Positions 41,412 to 50,773 of a DNA stretch of 64,000 nt are shown here, piece after piece. Source of the stretch: Bacteroidales bacterium (GTDB lineage Bacteria; Bacteroidota; Bacteroidia; Bacteroidales; GCA-2748055); contig JAFGWU010000004.1 of assembly GCA_016936975.1 (NCBI GenBank), forward strand, positions 42,187-106,186, in the 5' to 3' direction. The position numbers and the translations under genes are program-made. The first letter of the stretch is position 1. Every line of letters begins with the position of its first letter. The notes under the pieces are model-generated. The model had not been told where the DNA came from, ran no database searches, and was given only the letters and a program-made list of their open reading frames with translations.

Positions 41412-44201
41412 ATGCCATTGATGAATGAAAATGAAATAATTATCAAAGGAGCCAGGGTGCACAATTTAAAGAATATTGATGTCCGGATACCACGCGACCG
41501 GCTGGTGGTTATTACCGGACTGTCGGGCTCCGGTAAATCATCCCTGGCATTCGATACACTTTATGCGGAGGGACAACGCCGTTATGTTGAGAGCCTTTCA
41601 GCCTATGCACGACAGTTCCTTGGCAGAATTGACAAACCCGATGTGGATTCCATTCATGGCATTCCTCCGGCGGTGGCACTGGAACAAAGGGTAAATACCC
41701 GAAATCCCAGATCAACGGTCGGAACATCCACCGAGATTTATGATTATCTCAAATTACTCTATGCACGCATCGGGAAAACCTATTCACCTGTTTCCGGTAA
41801 GCTGGTCAGGAAACACAGTGTTGCGGATGTGGTGGATTATATTTTATCATCCAGGGAGGGGACCAGGCTTGTTATATTGGCCAGGATTTCGCTCCTGAAG
41901 GAAAAAGAACCCGGATATCAGCTTGACCTTTTTATACAGCAGGGAATGACCCGGGCGGTTCTGGATGACCGGATCTGGCTGCTTGAGGAGCTGAAGACGA
42001 GCAAAGCACTGTCTGAAAAAAGAGTGGTCAGTCTTGTGGTGGACAGGATCGTGGTTCAGAATGACAGCGACTCGGTGAGCCGGTTCGGGGATTCGGTTCA
42101 GACCGCTTTTCAGATTGGTCATGGCCACTGCATGGTATGGAATCCGGATACCGGTCATATGGAAGAGTTCTCCACCCGGTTTGAGGCTGACGGTATGACC
42201 TTTGAAGAACCGAACGAGCATCTTTTCAGCTTTAATAATCCCGTTGGAGCCTGTCCTGTTTGCGAAGGATACGGTAAGATCATGGGAATTGATGAGGACC
42301 TGGTAATACCCGACAAAACATTGAGCGTATACGAGGATGCCATAATATGCTGGAAAGGAGAGAAGATGAAAAAATGGAAAGAACGTCTTATCCTGCATGC
42401 TGATCAGTTCAATTTCCCCATCCATACCCCATACTACCGGTTGAGTGATGAACAACGGCAGTTGCTCTGGACAGGAAATCGGCATTTCCATGGGCTGAAC
42501 AGGTTTTTTGAATACCTGGAGGAGAAGAAATATAAGATTCAGTACAGGGTAATGCTATCGAGGTACCGGGGGAAAACCACCTGTCCCCAGTGCAATGGGA
42601 CCCGGCTTCGAAAGGAGTCAGGATATGTTAAGATTGCGGGAAAGACAATCAGTGACCTGGTTTTGATGCCCGTGGATGAACTGAATAATTTCATGTCGGG
42701 TTTAAAGCTCCCAAAAAGCGATCAGAAAATTGCAGAGCGGTTGTTGAAGGAGATTCACGGAAGGTTAAGGTATCTCACCGAGGTCGGATTGGGGTATCTG
42801 ACACTGAATCGCTTATCAGCCACCCTTTCGGGAGGGGAGAGTCAAAGAATAAACCTGGCAACCTCTCTTGGCAGTTCCCTGGTCGGTTCGCTGTATATTC
42901 TTGATGAGCCCAGTGTCGGACTGCATTCAAGGGATACATACCGCCTGATCAGCGTACTCCGGGAGCTGAGGGAAATCGGGAACAGTGTAATAGTGGTGGA
43001 GCATGATGAAGATATTATCCGTGCGGCGGATGTGGTGATCGATATCGGACCCGGTGCCGGCCGGTTAGGGGGAGAAATTGTCTTTATGGGAAATCACGAA
43101 GCGTTACAGAAAGAAAAAAAAAGTCAGACTGCCAGGTTCCTGAATGGGACCGATACGATTGATATCCCCTCTGAAAGGAGAAAGTGGAGCAATTACATTG
43201 AAATAACAGGGGCGCGGGAGAACAACTTAAAAAAACTAAACGTTCGGTTTCCGCTGAATACCCTGACGGTCGTTACAGGGGTCAGCGGTTCCGGCAAATC
43301 GAGCCTTGTGAGCCGGATATTGTATCCGGCATTACAAAGGCATCTGACGGGTTCAGGGGAAAAGCCCGGGAAATTTGATCTTCTGCGCGGAGATTTGCAT
43401 CTTCTGGACCGTGTGGAGTTCGTTGATCAGAATCCTATCGGCAAATCTTCCCGCTCCAATCCCGTGACCTATCTGAAAGCCTATGATGAGATCAGAAAAT
43501 TGTATGCCGATCAACCGGCATCAAAGATCAATGGATTCACCGCGTCGCACTTTTCATTTAATGTTGAGGGTGGACGATGTGAGGAGTGCCAGGGAGAGGG
43601 AGAGATCACCGTAGAAATGCAGTTTATGGCCGACATTCATCTGACCTGTGAAAGCTGTCATGGAAAACGGTTTAAAGATGAAATTCTGCAGGTGCTTTAT
43701 AGGGGGCGTAGTATCTATGACATGCTGGAGATGACCATTAACGAGGCCATTGAGTTTTTCAGCACGGAACATGGCTCTACGGAACAAAGAATTGTGAAAA
43801 AGTTGATGCCTCTTCGGCAGGTAGGTCTTGGTTATGTAAAATTGGGGCAGTCGTCCAGCACCTTAAGCGGTGGAGAGAGCCAGCGGGTAAAGCTGGCTTT
43901 TTTCCTCAGCAAGGAGAGTGGTGAAGAGCACGTATTATTTATTTTTGATGAACCAACCACGGGTTTGCACTTCCATGATATATCCCTGCTGTTGAATGCA
44001 TTTGATTCCCTTATAAGGAAGGGCCATTCCATCATTGTGATCGAGCATAACATGGAGGTGATCAAGAGCGCAGACTGGATTATTGATCTGGGACCCGAAG
44101 GGGGGGCTGAAGGAGGGTACCTGATGAATATAGGAACTCCTGAAACGGTAAAAAATGCAGAATCTCCCACCGGGATATTCCTCAGGAAAAAAATAGGATA
44201 A
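41412..44201 (+). CDS. uvrA: excinuclease ABC subunit A
   Basis: UvrA recognises DNA damage in nucleotide excision repair. The protein is 929 residues with two ABC ATPase halves. Walker A motifs Gly-Leu-Ser-Gly-Ser-Gly-Lys-Ser-Ser near 35 and Gly-Val-Ser-Gly-Ser-Gly-Lys-Ser-Ser near 625 are present. So are the two Leu-Ser-Gly-Gly-Glu-Ser-Gln-Arg signatures and paired Cys-x-x-Cys zinc modules (Cys-Pro-Val-Cys, Cys-Pro-Gln-Cys, Cys-Glu-Glu-Cys, Cys-Glu-Ser-Cys). ATG 41412 is used; ATG 41421 would remove three residues. The gene is monocistronic and ends in a hairpin. Confidence 0.97.
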   Translation: MPLMNENEIIIKGARVHNLKNIDVRIPRDRLVVITGLSGSGKSSLAFDTLYAEGQRRYVESLSAYARQFLGRIDKPDVDSIHGIPPAVALEQRVNTRNPRSTVGTSTEIYDYLKLLYARIGKTYSPVSGKLVRKHSVADVVDYILSSREGTRLVILARISLLKEKEPGYQLDLFIQQGMTRAVLDDRIWLLEELKTSKALSEKRVVSLVVDRIVVQNDSDSVSRFGDSVQTAFQIGHGHCMVWNPDTGHMEEFSTRFEADGMTFEEPNEHLFSFNNPVGACPVCEGYGKIMGIDEDLVIPDKTLSVYEDAIICWKGEKMKKWKERLILHADQFNFPIHTPYYRLSDEQRQLLWTGNRHFHGLNRFFEYLEEKKYKIQYRVMLSRYRGKTTCPQCNGTRLRKESGYVKIAGKTISDLVLMPVDELNNFMSGLKLPKSDQKIAERLLKEIHGRLRYLTEVGLGYLTLNRLSATLSGGESQRINLATSLGSSLVGSLYILDEPSVGLHSRDTYRLISVLRELREIGNSVIVVEHDEDIIRAADVVIDIGPGAGRLGGEIVFMGNHEALQKEKKSQTARFLNGTDTIDIPSERRKWSNYIEITGARENNLKKLNVRFPLNTLTVVTGVSGSGKSSLVSRILYPALQRHLTGSGEKPGKFDLLRGDLHLLDRVEFVDQNPIGKSSRSNPVTYLKAYDEIRKLYADQPASKINGFTASHFSFNVEGGRCEECQGEGEITVEMQFMADIHLTCESCHGKRFKDEILQVLYRGRSIYDMLEMTINEAIEFFSTEHGSTEQRIVKKLMPLRQVGLGYVKLGQSSSTLSGGESQRVKLAFFLSKESGEEHVLFIFDEPTTGLHFHDISLLLNAFDSLIRKGHSIIVIEHNMEVIKSADWIIDLGPEGGAEGGYLMNIGTPETVKNAESPTGIFLRKKIG

Positions 44202-44203
44202 AA

Positions 44204-44227
44204 AAAGGCTGCCTTACTGCAGCCTTT
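44204..44227. terminator. terminator between uvrA and the convergent secreted-protein gene
   Basis: A 9-bp perfect stem AAAGGCTGC/GCAGCCTTT with a 6-base loop begins 3 bp after the uvrA stop. An A-run on the left gives a T-run for the minus-strand transcript, so it probably serves both genes. Confidence 0.8.
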
Positions 44228-44240
44228 GGTTATTTATGAT

Positions 44241-44684
44241 TTAACCTTCCTTAAATCCAAACATGATGGCGACGCATCCCTCCCTGGGTTCTTCAACCTG
44301 ACCATCCGGAACCGGAACTTTGACTACGATTTTTAATTGCTGGCTGGATTCGAGCTTAAAATCCCATTTCCACTCAGAATCGTGTAATTTATTATCATAT
44401 AGAACTTTCCCATTGCTGTCGACAACCTTGAATTCGATGTATGCAAGGTTGTTTGCACCGCAGACCCCAACCCTGTAGTCCGTGTCGGAATAGAATGTCT
44501 TATAGAGCTCTGCCTCTTCTCCCTCAATCAGGAGCGCCGCATGGTAATTCCCGTCGTGTTGATAGGGTGCCAGTCCTGACTTGCAGGATTTCTTGGCGAA
44601 TTGTTTACACTGCGCATTCAGATTGACAGGTATGGAAATAACAAGTGCCAGTATTGAAATAAAGAGAATACCTTTTTTCATCAT
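44241..44684 (-). CDS. small secreted protein of unknown function
   Basis: The 147-residue product has a signal peptide (Ile-Leu-Ala-Leu-Val-Ile core, cleavage near Leu-Asn-Ala-Gln). A compact beta-rich domain follows with three or four cysteines, including Cys-Lys near the new N-terminus and Cys-Gly-Ala-Asn. I recognise no family. It lies 11 bp downstream of a lipoprotein gene on the same strand, so the two probably form an operon. Confidence 0.7.
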   Translation of the reverse strand: MMKKGILFISILALVISIPVNLNAQCKQFAKKSCKSGLAPYQHDGNYHAALLIEGEEAELYKTFYSDTDYRVGVCGANNLAYIEFKVVDSNGKVLYDNKLHDSEWKWDFKLESSQQLKIVVKVPVPDGQVEEPREGCVAIMFGFKEG

Positions 44685-44695
44685 GATCTGTAGTG

Positions 44696-45628
44696 TTAGG
44701 ATATATAGCTGCTTCGGATTTCTTTTACTTTTGAACTCAATTCATTGAAAACATCCCTTGTGATGTTTATCGTTGATTCTGATTTCAGGAGGGTGATGTT
44801 GGATTCCGGATCTTCAACCGGGGTGACTTCGGATTGCGTGATGGTAATCTTTTCAAAGATCTTCTTCAGTTCCATCACATCGGCAAGCACTGCCCGGGCA
44901 TCGGCATCATCAGGTGTTTCATTCAGCAGATTGATCATAATATCCAGGGATAACTTCTGGTCGGCGATGCGCTCAACCAGCTTGTTGTCCTGCAAAGGAC
45001 TGTTCCCAACCAGGTTGGTGGCAATGTACAGACCTTCCATCCAACCCCCGACCAGTACAATGGTAGCGGTGGCTTCCAACCCGTTTTCCTTCAGGAAGGA
45101 GCTTGAGTTCAGAAGGGTTTCCGAGATAATGTCGATAATAATATCCCTGTTGTTGATATTGGCTTCCAGCCTTTCAATCGTCTCTTCATCAATGGCATCA
45201 AGGATGTTCAATCCATCAGCCATTTTCTTTGCCACCTCGATATAGACCAGGGTTGCCTGGGTCTGATCAAAAAGACTAGCAAAACTCAGGTCTGTGGTAT
45301 AGATGCCCAGGTTTAATGCCATGCTTTTGTTGGTGATGTACTTCGAGGAGTTATCAACCGGATTCAGGAGGGATTCCTGATAGGTGGCACCGGCATTTTT
45401 TATGAGCATTGCTGTTTCAAGGGGGGATGGCAGGGAATAAAAGATCCTTTTGGCAGTATTTAACTTTTCCTGTGTTTCCTGGCCAACCTGAGATTCAAAT
45501 ACGTCGAATTCTCCGTTTCCTCCTTTATCTGCCTTCGATCCCGACCTGTTACAGCCTGCCATTAAGAGGCCCAGAAAGGCGAAAAGCAGAAGCGTGATTT
45601 TTCCGGATTGCATTAATTTATAGTTCAT
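44696..45628 (-). CDS. lipoprotein of unknown function
   Basis: This is a 310-residue lipoprotein. The signal peptide ends in the lipobox Leu-Leu-Met-Ala-Gly-Cys at about residues 21-26, followed by Asn-Arg-Ser-Gly-Ser-Lys. The mature part is almost entirely helical, with heptad-like leucines and isoleucines. I recognise no family. It heads a two-gene unit with the small secreted protein. The 259-bp gap upstream (45629-45887) holds an A/T-rich stretch and a 6-bp hairpin at 45755-45775, but no gene. Confidence 0.72.
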   Translation of the reverse strand: MNYKLMQSGKITLLLFAFLGLLMAGCNRSGSKADKGGNGEFDVFESQVGQETQEKLNTAKRIFYSLPSPLETAMLIKNAGATYQESLLNPVDNSSKYITNKSMALNLGIYTTDLSFASLFDQTQATLVYIEVAKKMADGLNILDAIDEETIERLEANINNRDIIIDIISETLLNSSSFLKENGLEATATIVLVGGWMEGLYIATNLVGNSPLQDNKLVERIADQKLSLDIMINLLNETPDDADARAVLADVMELKKIFEKITITQSEVTPVEDPESNITLLKSESTINITRDVFNELSSKVKEIRSSYIS

Positions 45629-45887
45629 AGGGTTGTAGTTTTTTCTATAAGAGATGTTCTTAATGAAGTAAAATTAATATTTTTTTTTTAATTACAAAAA
45701 GTAAGGCAAAGCCTTAAAGTTCCTTTATTTATGCGGATTTCATGCGTTTCCAACCCGAATCGGCAGGCCATTCGGTTTTTGTTTACGGATAAACTGCCCC
45801 CGGGGTTATGATAAACCTTCACTTAATCCCTCCGAATCATGGTAATCCATCCTCCCGCCAGAATAACGGTCCTTAAGGACTGCAGAC

Positions 45888-46772
45888 TCAGAAAATAAAA
45901 GAACGATCCGTGAGCAACGGGATATCCTCTTCCGGCAATTCATCACTCCAGCCAATCATGTATTCCGTAAATTCTCCTATATGCAGATCCTCAATTTTCT
46001 TTGCGTAGGGATCCTGCATGATATCGTCCGGATAACGATCGGCAGCCAGCCTTATTTTCTTCCTGTGTTGCCTGAATGGTGTTTCGTACAGGTCCACCGC
46101 ACCGAACAGGGAAAGAAAGTTGTGGGCAATCTCCGAGGGATATTTGTAGCTGACAATGCAGAACTCCACATCATTATTATGCAGGGTGTTAATTGCCAAA
46201 GAAATATCGTTTCTGAAATAATTATTCAGAAGAAACATGATGGCTACGCTTTCGACATTGTATTCATCCCTGAGGAATGCAATAAGACGTTCCTTGTTTC
46301 CTGGACGTTTCTGTTGCGGAATTCCATCCTTTTCCTTGAGGTACAATGATTCTCCGATCATCCTGGATATATTGTCGCCCCATCTGTTCAATGCCAGCAA
46401 ACCTTCCTCAAAATTCCGGCCGGCCACTATTTCACGAATGGTCTGTCCGGGCAGATTCTTTTGGATTGTTGAGTATTCATCTCCGATGTAATAATCGGTT
46501 TTAATATTCAGTTCCACATTGTTTTTATTTGCCTGTTTTTCCAGCCAGATTGCGGCGGCGTTAATGGAGTCAATCGTGGTAAGGATGTCAAACTCGGACC
46601 ACGGACAGGTAGTACGGGTGTCAATAAAGACAAAGTAAAGCAGGACGTCATCCTTAAGATCCTTGCAGACATTGTTATATCTTCCTTTTGAATAATCGGT
46701 TGAAGGGGCTTTGGCTGAAGCCGATAACAGAGAAATTAACAGAATCAATAGCGGCTTTGACAGACTTTTCAT
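45888..46772 (-). CDS. secreted protein of unknown function
   Basis: This 294-residue protein has a signal peptide (Leu-Leu-Ile-Leu-Leu-Ile-Ser-Leu-Leu core, cleavage near Ser-Ala-Lys-Ala). The body looks alpha/beta: Leu-Leu-Tyr-Phe-Val-Phe-Ile-Asp-Thr-Arg near residue 45 and Val-Ala-Ile-Met-Phe-Leu-Leu-Asn-Asn near 175 read as buried strands of a Rossmann-like or von Willebrand-A-like fold. I cannot see a full metal-binding motif. No family recognised. It stands between nth and the lipoprotein pair, all on the minus strand. Confidence 0.65.
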   Translation of the reverse strand: MKSLSKPLLILLISLLSASAKAPSTDYSKGRYNNVCKDLKDDVLLYFVFIDTRTTCPWSEFDILTTIDSINAAAIWLEKQANKNNVELNIKTDYYIGDEYSTIQKNLPGQTIREIVAGRNFEEGLLALNRWGDNISRMIGESLYLKEKDGIPQQKRPGNKERLIAFLRDEYNVESVAIMFLLNNYFRNDISLAINTLHNNDVEFCIVSYKYPSEIAHNFLSLFGAVDLYETPFRQHRKKIRLAADRYPDDIMQDPYAKKIEDLHIGEFTEYMIGWSDELPEEDIPLLTDRSFIF

Positions 46773-46848
46773 ACCTGGCTGTTTCCTGTTTCTGTCAAAA
46801 ATAGGAAAAAGATGGTCCGATCATTAGATAAGATTTGCACAGTATGGA

Positions 46849-47493
46849 TTATTTATCAAGACTTTTTTCGTAATAGGTACAAAAGGCACGCAATCCGCAT
46901 TCTGAACATTTTGGATTCCTGGCAGTGCAGATATACCTTCCGTGGAGGATCAACCAGTGATGCGCGAGGGATAACTTCTCCTCAGGGATGTATTTTAACA
47001 ACTGAAGCTCTGCATCATAGGGATTCTTTGCACGGGTGGTGAGTCCAATCCTTTCTGAAACCCTGAAAACATGAGTATCCACAGCCATGGCGGGTTTATG
47101 AAATGCTACCGACAGAATGACGTTGGCAGTCTTTCTGCCCACACCGGGCAATTTCTGCAGGTCCTCCAGGTTATCCGGAACCGCTCCATCAAATTTATCA
47201 ATAAGGGTTCTGGACATGGCAATCAGGTGTTTTGCCTTATTGTTGGGATAGGAACAGCTTTTAATCATTTCAAATAATTCCCCGGAATTTGCTTCAGCCA
47301 TTGAAGCAGCGTCGGGATACCTTGACAGAAGAACCGGGGTAATCATATTAACCCTCCTGTCGGTGCATTGTGCTGACAATATCACCGCAACCAGCAGACT
47401 GAATGGATTTTCGTACGTCAATTCCGTTTCGGCAACCGGCATATGGGTGGTAAAATAATCTATGACTTTTCTGAAACGCTCCTTCTTAATCAT
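46849..47493 (-). CDS. nth: endonuclease III
   Basis: Nth is a DNA glycosylase/AP lyase for oxidised pyrimidines. The 214-residue protein has the helix-hairpin-helix Leu-Pro-Gly-Val-Gly-Arg-Lys-Thr-Ala with catalytic Lys, catalytic Asp in Val-Asp-Thr-His-Val-Phe-Arg, and the C-terminal iron-sulfur motif Cys-x6-Cys-x2-Cys-x5-Cys. All are intact. Confidence 0.96.
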   Translation of the reverse strand: MIKKERFRKVIDYFTTHMPVAETELTYENPFSLLVAVILSAQCTDRRVNMITPVLLSRYPDAASMAEANSGELFEMIKSCSYPNNKAKHLIAMSRTLIDKFDGAVPDNLEDLQKLPGVGRKTANVILSVAFHKPAMAVDTHVFRVSERIGLTTRAKNPYDAELQLLKYIPEEKLSLAHHWLILHGRYICTARNPKCSECGLRAFCTYYEKSLDK

Positions 47494-47604
47494 ACGGACT
47501 CTGTTTTGGTCGCTTTCATTGCATGCGGTGTTCTTTGGAAAGGATTGCCGTGAGAACTACAGATTTTAATAAATGGTCAAAATTAGCTTTTGATTTGTAA
47601 TTAT

Positions 47605-47636
47605 TTTGCTTTTTATTTTTAAATTATTTAGGTTTG
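47605..47636 (+). promoter_or_regulatory. Bacteroidota-type promoter of the aromatic amino-acid operon
   Basis: A -33 TTTG (47605-47608) and a -7 TAGGTTTG (47629-47636), 20 bp apart, match the consensus. The predicted start near 47641-47643 puts the leader-peptide ATG only a few bases into the transcript. Confidence 0.75.
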
Positions 47637-47645
47637 CACTCTGAT

Positions 47646-47708
47646 ATGGCATATTATGAGTTATTCGAGCTTCACAGTTTATTTTTATTTTTCCCTTCGA
47701 TAAAATAA
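47646..47708 (+). CDS. phenylalanine attenuator leader peptide
   Basis: This 20-codon frame encodes MAYYELFELHSLFLFFPSIK and ends at TAA 47706-47708. Four of 20 residues are Phe and two are Tyr, with three Phe codons (at 47682, 47688 and 47691) clustered just before the regulatory hairpins. Its composition and position resemble the E. coli pheA leader peptide. It is read between the operon promoter and pheA, too short to be a protein in its own right. Ribosome stalling at the Phe codons would report Phe-tRNA supply. Seen: the frame and hairpins; inferred: the regulation. Confidence 0.7.
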   Translation: MAYYELFELHSLFLFFPSIK

Positions 47709-47709
47709 T

Positions 47710-47757
47710 GTCGGGCTTGAAATTAATGGATACCCGGCTAAAAGTCGGGTTTTTTTG
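47710..47757 (+). promoter_or_regulatory. transcription attenuator with competing hairpins before pheA
   Basis: Terminator: 47732-47737 pairs with 47745-47750 (ACCCGG...TCGGGT, one G-T pair), followed by a T-run to 47756. Antiterminator: GTCGGG at 47710-47715 pairs with CCCGGC at 47733-47738, using the terminator's left arm, so the two cannot coexist. A ribosome at the leader stop codon would cover 47710-47715 and allow termination; one stalled at the Phe codons would leave it free. Confidence 0.7.
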
Positions 47758-47795
47758 TTTAAAATAGTCCGGTCATCCGGGAATATTTAGCAGGA

Positions 47796-48632
47796 ATGAA
47801 AAAAATAGCGATACAGGGCGGTTATGGAGCATTTCATGAAATTGCCGCCCATCAGTATTTTAAAGATGAGGAGATCGAAATTCTTCCCAGGAATACCTTC
47901 AGGGATATGGTTTCCACACTTAAGAGCCAGAAGTCTGATTTCGGGATCATGGCCATTGAGAATTCCCTTGCGGGAAGTATTCTTCCGAATTACAGCCTGA
48001 TTATCGACACCGGAATGCATATCGTCGGGGAGATTTATCTGAGGATTAAGCAGAACCTTGTGGCCTTAAAGGGTGTTAAATTAGAAGATATAAAGGAGGT
48101 GTATTCCCATCCGATGGCAATCCTGCAGTGTCAGCAGTTTTTTGACGAGCATCCGCAGATTCGTTTAATTGAGAGCATTGATACGGCTATCAGCGCCATG
48201 GAGATTTCAGAAAAAAAGCTGAAAGATGCAGGAGCTATTTCAAGTCAGCTGGCCGCCACAAAATATGGTCTTGATATCGTGGCTGAGAGCATCGAAACCA
48301 ATAAAATAAACTATACCCGGTTTTTGATACTGTCGGAGAATGGATGTAAAATCCCGGTCGAAAAAATCAGTAAGGCCTCCATCCATTTTTCACTGGCGCA
48401 TAAAATCGGTTCACTCTCCAAGATACTTTCAATCCTCTCCTATTACGAGATCAACCTGGCTAAGATTCAGTCCATGCCGATTATCGGGAGGGATTGGGAG
48501 TATAAGTTTTATGTCGATGTAGAGATTAATGATTACGATATGTATATAAAATCTCTTGAGGCCATTCGCCCGTTTACTGCAGACCTCGGTATTCTGGGTG
48601 AATACAGTAAAGGAGTATCGGTTTTTGAATAA
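47796..48632 (+). CDS. pheA: prephenate dehydratase
   Basis: This enzyme converts prephenate to phenylpyruvate, the committed step to phenylalanine. The 278-residue protein has a periplasmic-binding-like dehydratase domain (about 1-180, with Gly-Gly-Tyr-Gly-Ala-Phe-His-Glu, Ile-Glu-Asn-Ser, and Asn-Tyr-Thr-Arg-Phe at the active site). A C-terminal ACT domain (about 195-275) normally gives Phe feedback. No chorismate mutase domain is attached; that activity is on the next gene. It is first in the six-gene operon behind the attenuator. Confidence 0.95.
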   Translation: MKKIAIQGGYGAFHEIAAHQYFKDEEIEILPRNTFRDMVSTLKSQKSDFGIMAIENSLAGSILPNYSLIIDTGMHIVGEIYLRIKQNLVALKGVKLEDIKEVYSHPMAILQCQQFFDEHPQIRLIESIDTAISAMEISEKKLKDAGAISSQLAATKYGLDIVAESIETNKINYTRFLILSENGCKIPVEKISKASIHFSLAHKIGSLSKILSILSYYEINLAKIQSMPIIGRDWEYKFYVDVEINDYDMYIKSLEAIRPFTADLGILGEYSKGVSVFE

Positions 48633-48642
48633 TGATGAATCT

Positions 48643-49725
48643 ATGTTAACAAATGTCGAATTGGAAACATTTTCCATAAATGGGGTTGTCCTGCAGAAAC
48701 CCATAATTATTGCTGGCCCCTGCAGTGCAGAAACGGAGGAGCAGGTCATGGAAACGGCTCGGCCCCTCGCCGATATGGGAATCAAGGTTTTTCGCGCCGG
48801 CATCTGGAAGCCGCGGACCAGGCCCAGTGCGTTCGAGGGTGTGGGCTCCAGGGGATTAAAGTGGCTCCAGAGGGTGAAGAGGGAGACCGGTATGCTTGTG
48901 GCCACCGAAGTGGCCAATGTGAAACACGTATATGAAGTGCTGAAGTATGGGATAGATATCATATGGATTGGGGCGCGGACGACTGCAAATCCCTTCGCTG
49001 TGCAGGATATCGCAGACAGCCTCAAGGGTGTTAATGTTCCGGTCATGGTCAAAAATCCCATTAACCCTGATGTCAATCTATGGATAGGCGCCATTGAACG
49101 CATCAATAATGCAGGGATCAGGCAGATAGCAGCCATTCACCGGGGATTCTCAAGTTATGATAAGACCCTGTTCCGGAATGTGCCACAGTGGCAGGTCCCT
49201 ATTGAACTGAGGAGATTGATTCCTGAAATACCGATTATAACCGACCCGAGTCATATATGCGGCAACCGTGAACTGCTCTTTGAAATATCCCAGAAGGCCA
49301 TGGACCTCAATTTCGACGGCCTGATGATTGAAACCCATTATAATCCTGAAAAGGCCCTCAGTGATGCCAATCAGCAGGTTACTCCCGACGGACTGAAGCA
49401 GATGATCAACCGTTTGATCTTCCGGAAACCGGATGTGAACCAGGAGTTGATGCTGACACTCGCTGAACTGAGGGACCAGATTGACAAGATTGATGATCAC
49501 CTCATTAACCTTCTGGAAGAGAGGATGGTCGTTTCCGAAAGAATCGGTGAGCACAAGAAAAAAAATAACATTACCATTCTGCAGACCAAGCGGTGGGATG
49601 ATATGCTCAGAAACCGCCTGCGTTTTGGAACCAGCAAAGGGCTGAGCGAGGAATTTATCATCAAACTCTTCAGGGCAATCCACCAGGAATCCATCAATCA
49701 CCAGACTAAAGTAATGAACGAATAG
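48643..49725 (+). CDS. 3-deoxy-7-phosphoheptulonate synthase fused to chorismate mutase
   Basis: This bifunctional enzyme has 360 residues. The N-terminal part (about 1-265) is a type I-beta DAHP synthase, with Ile-Ala-Gly-Pro-Cys-Ser-Ala-Glu and the metal-site Cys and His residues. It makes the first shikimate-pathway intermediate from PEP and erythrose 4-phosphate. The C-terminal ~90 residues are an AroQ chorismate mutase (Leu-Arg-Asp-Gln-Ile-Asp-Lys-Ile-Asp and Arg-Met-Val-Val-Ser-Glu-Arg-Ile). This order is standard in Bacteroidota and lets the mutase regulate the synthase. ATG 48643 is chosen; upstream in-frame codons overlap pheA. Confidence 0.94.
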   Translation: MLTNVELETFSINGVVLQKPIIIAGPCSAETEEQVMETARPLADMGIKVFRAGIWKPRTRPSAFEGVGSRGLKWLQRVKRETGMLVATEVANVKHVYEVLKYGIDIIWIGARTTANPFAVQDIADSLKGVNVPVMVKNPINPDVNLWIGAIERINNAGIRQIAAIHRGFSSYDKTLFRNVPQWQVPIELRRLIPEIPIITDPSHICGNRELLFEISQKAMDLNFDGLMIETHYNPEKALSDANQQVTPDGLKQMINRLIFRKPDVNQELMLTLAELRDQIDKIDDHLINLLEERMVVSERIGEHKKKNNITILQTKRWDDMLRNRLRFGTSKGLSEEFIIKLFRAIHQESINHQTKVMNE

Positions 49726-49735
49726 TATTCACGGT

Positions 49736-50773
49736 ATGAAGGAGATTATACTTCGGACAGCCTTGGGAAACTCTTCCATACTGGTAGGAGAAGGATTAAC
49801 CACCCTTCTGGATTCCTTACCGGCCGATCCTATCCTGATGGTTGATGAGCATGTTCTGCAGCTGCATGCTGAAAAGTTTCAGGCATTTCGATCGATCCCG
49901 GTTCCGCGCGGTGAAAAACACAAGACCCTGCAAACGGCAGAAAATCTTTACAGGGCCCTGGTCGGGATGAACGCCGACCGCTCGTCTGTGATCGTGGGAG
50001 TGGGTGGCGGTCTTACAACAGACCTTGCTGGATTTGTGGCATCCACCTACATGCGGGGCATCCGTTTCGGGTTTATCCCAACCACCCTGCTTGCACAGGT
50101 TGATGCCGGTATTGGCGGAAAAAACGGGGTCAATCTCGACGGGTATAAAAATATGGTCGGGACCATTAACCAGCCGGAATTCGTCTGGTGTGACCATTCA
50201 CTGCTGAGAAGCCTTGATATGAAAGAGTACCGGTCGGGAATTGCCGAGATCATCAAGTACGGCGTAATCCGGGACCCGGATTTGCTAGGTTTGGTGGATA
50301 AAAATATGGAAGCATTGTTGAACCAGGAACCCTCGAATCTCGAGAGGGTTATTTCAGAATGTGTTCAGATTAAGGCTTCTATCGTGATGAAAGATGAAAA
50401 GGAATCCGGAGAAAGGAGGCTGCTGAACTTCGGACACACGATTGGTCATGCCGTCGAACGGCATGCTCAGCTTCTGCACGGAGAGTCAATCTCTATTGGG
50501 ATGATGGTGGCCGCGGAATTTTCTCACAGAAAAGGGATGATCTCAGGAAAGGAGAAACGGCAATTAAAGCAGATCCTCGAAAAAGCAGGACTGCCCACAC
50601 TCTTTGATCTGGATGCCGGTACCATTTACGATACGGTAACGAAAGACAAGAAGAAGGATGGGACTGCTTTGCATTTCGTCTTTCTCACAGGTCTCGGTGA
50701 AGCGGTTACCGGAGGGCTCCCTCTGGATGAACTTAAATCGATGTTATATGATTTGCGTGAGCATTCGCAGTAG
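49736..50773 (+). CDS. aroB: 3-dehydroquinate synthase
   Basis: AroB cyclises DAHP to 3-dehydroquinate with NAD and Zn2+. At 345 residues it has Gly-Gly-Gly-Leu-Thr-Thr-Asp-Leu-Ala-Gly-Phe for NAD binding, Pro-Thr-Thr-Leu-Leu-Ala-Gln-Val-Asp-Ala, and zinc ligands in Asn-Phe-Gly-His-Thr-Ile-Gly-His. Its 3' end overlaps aroD by 26 bp. Confidence 0.95.
   Translation: MKEIILRTALGNSSILVGEGLTTLLDSLPADPILMVDEHVLQLHAEKFQAFRSIPVPRGEKHKTLQTAENLYRALVGMNADRSSVIVGVGGGLTTDLAGFVASTYMRGIRFGFIPTTLLAQVDAGIGGKNGVNLDGYKNMVGTINQPEFVWCDHSLLRSLDMKEYRSGIAEIIKYGVIRDPDLLGLVDKNMEALLNQEPSNLERVISECVQIKASIVMKDEKESGERRLLNFGHTIGHAVERHAQLLHGESISIGMMVAAEFSHRKGMISGKEKRQLKQILEKAGLPTLFDLDAGTIYDTVTKDKKKDGTALHFVFLTGLGEAVTGGLPLDELKSMLYDLREHSQ

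Noticed and set aside
45755..45780. Hairpin CCGAAT...ATTCGG followed by five T as a plus-strand terminator
   Set aside because: No plus-strand gene precedes it, and the flank on the other side has no T-run for the minus strand.
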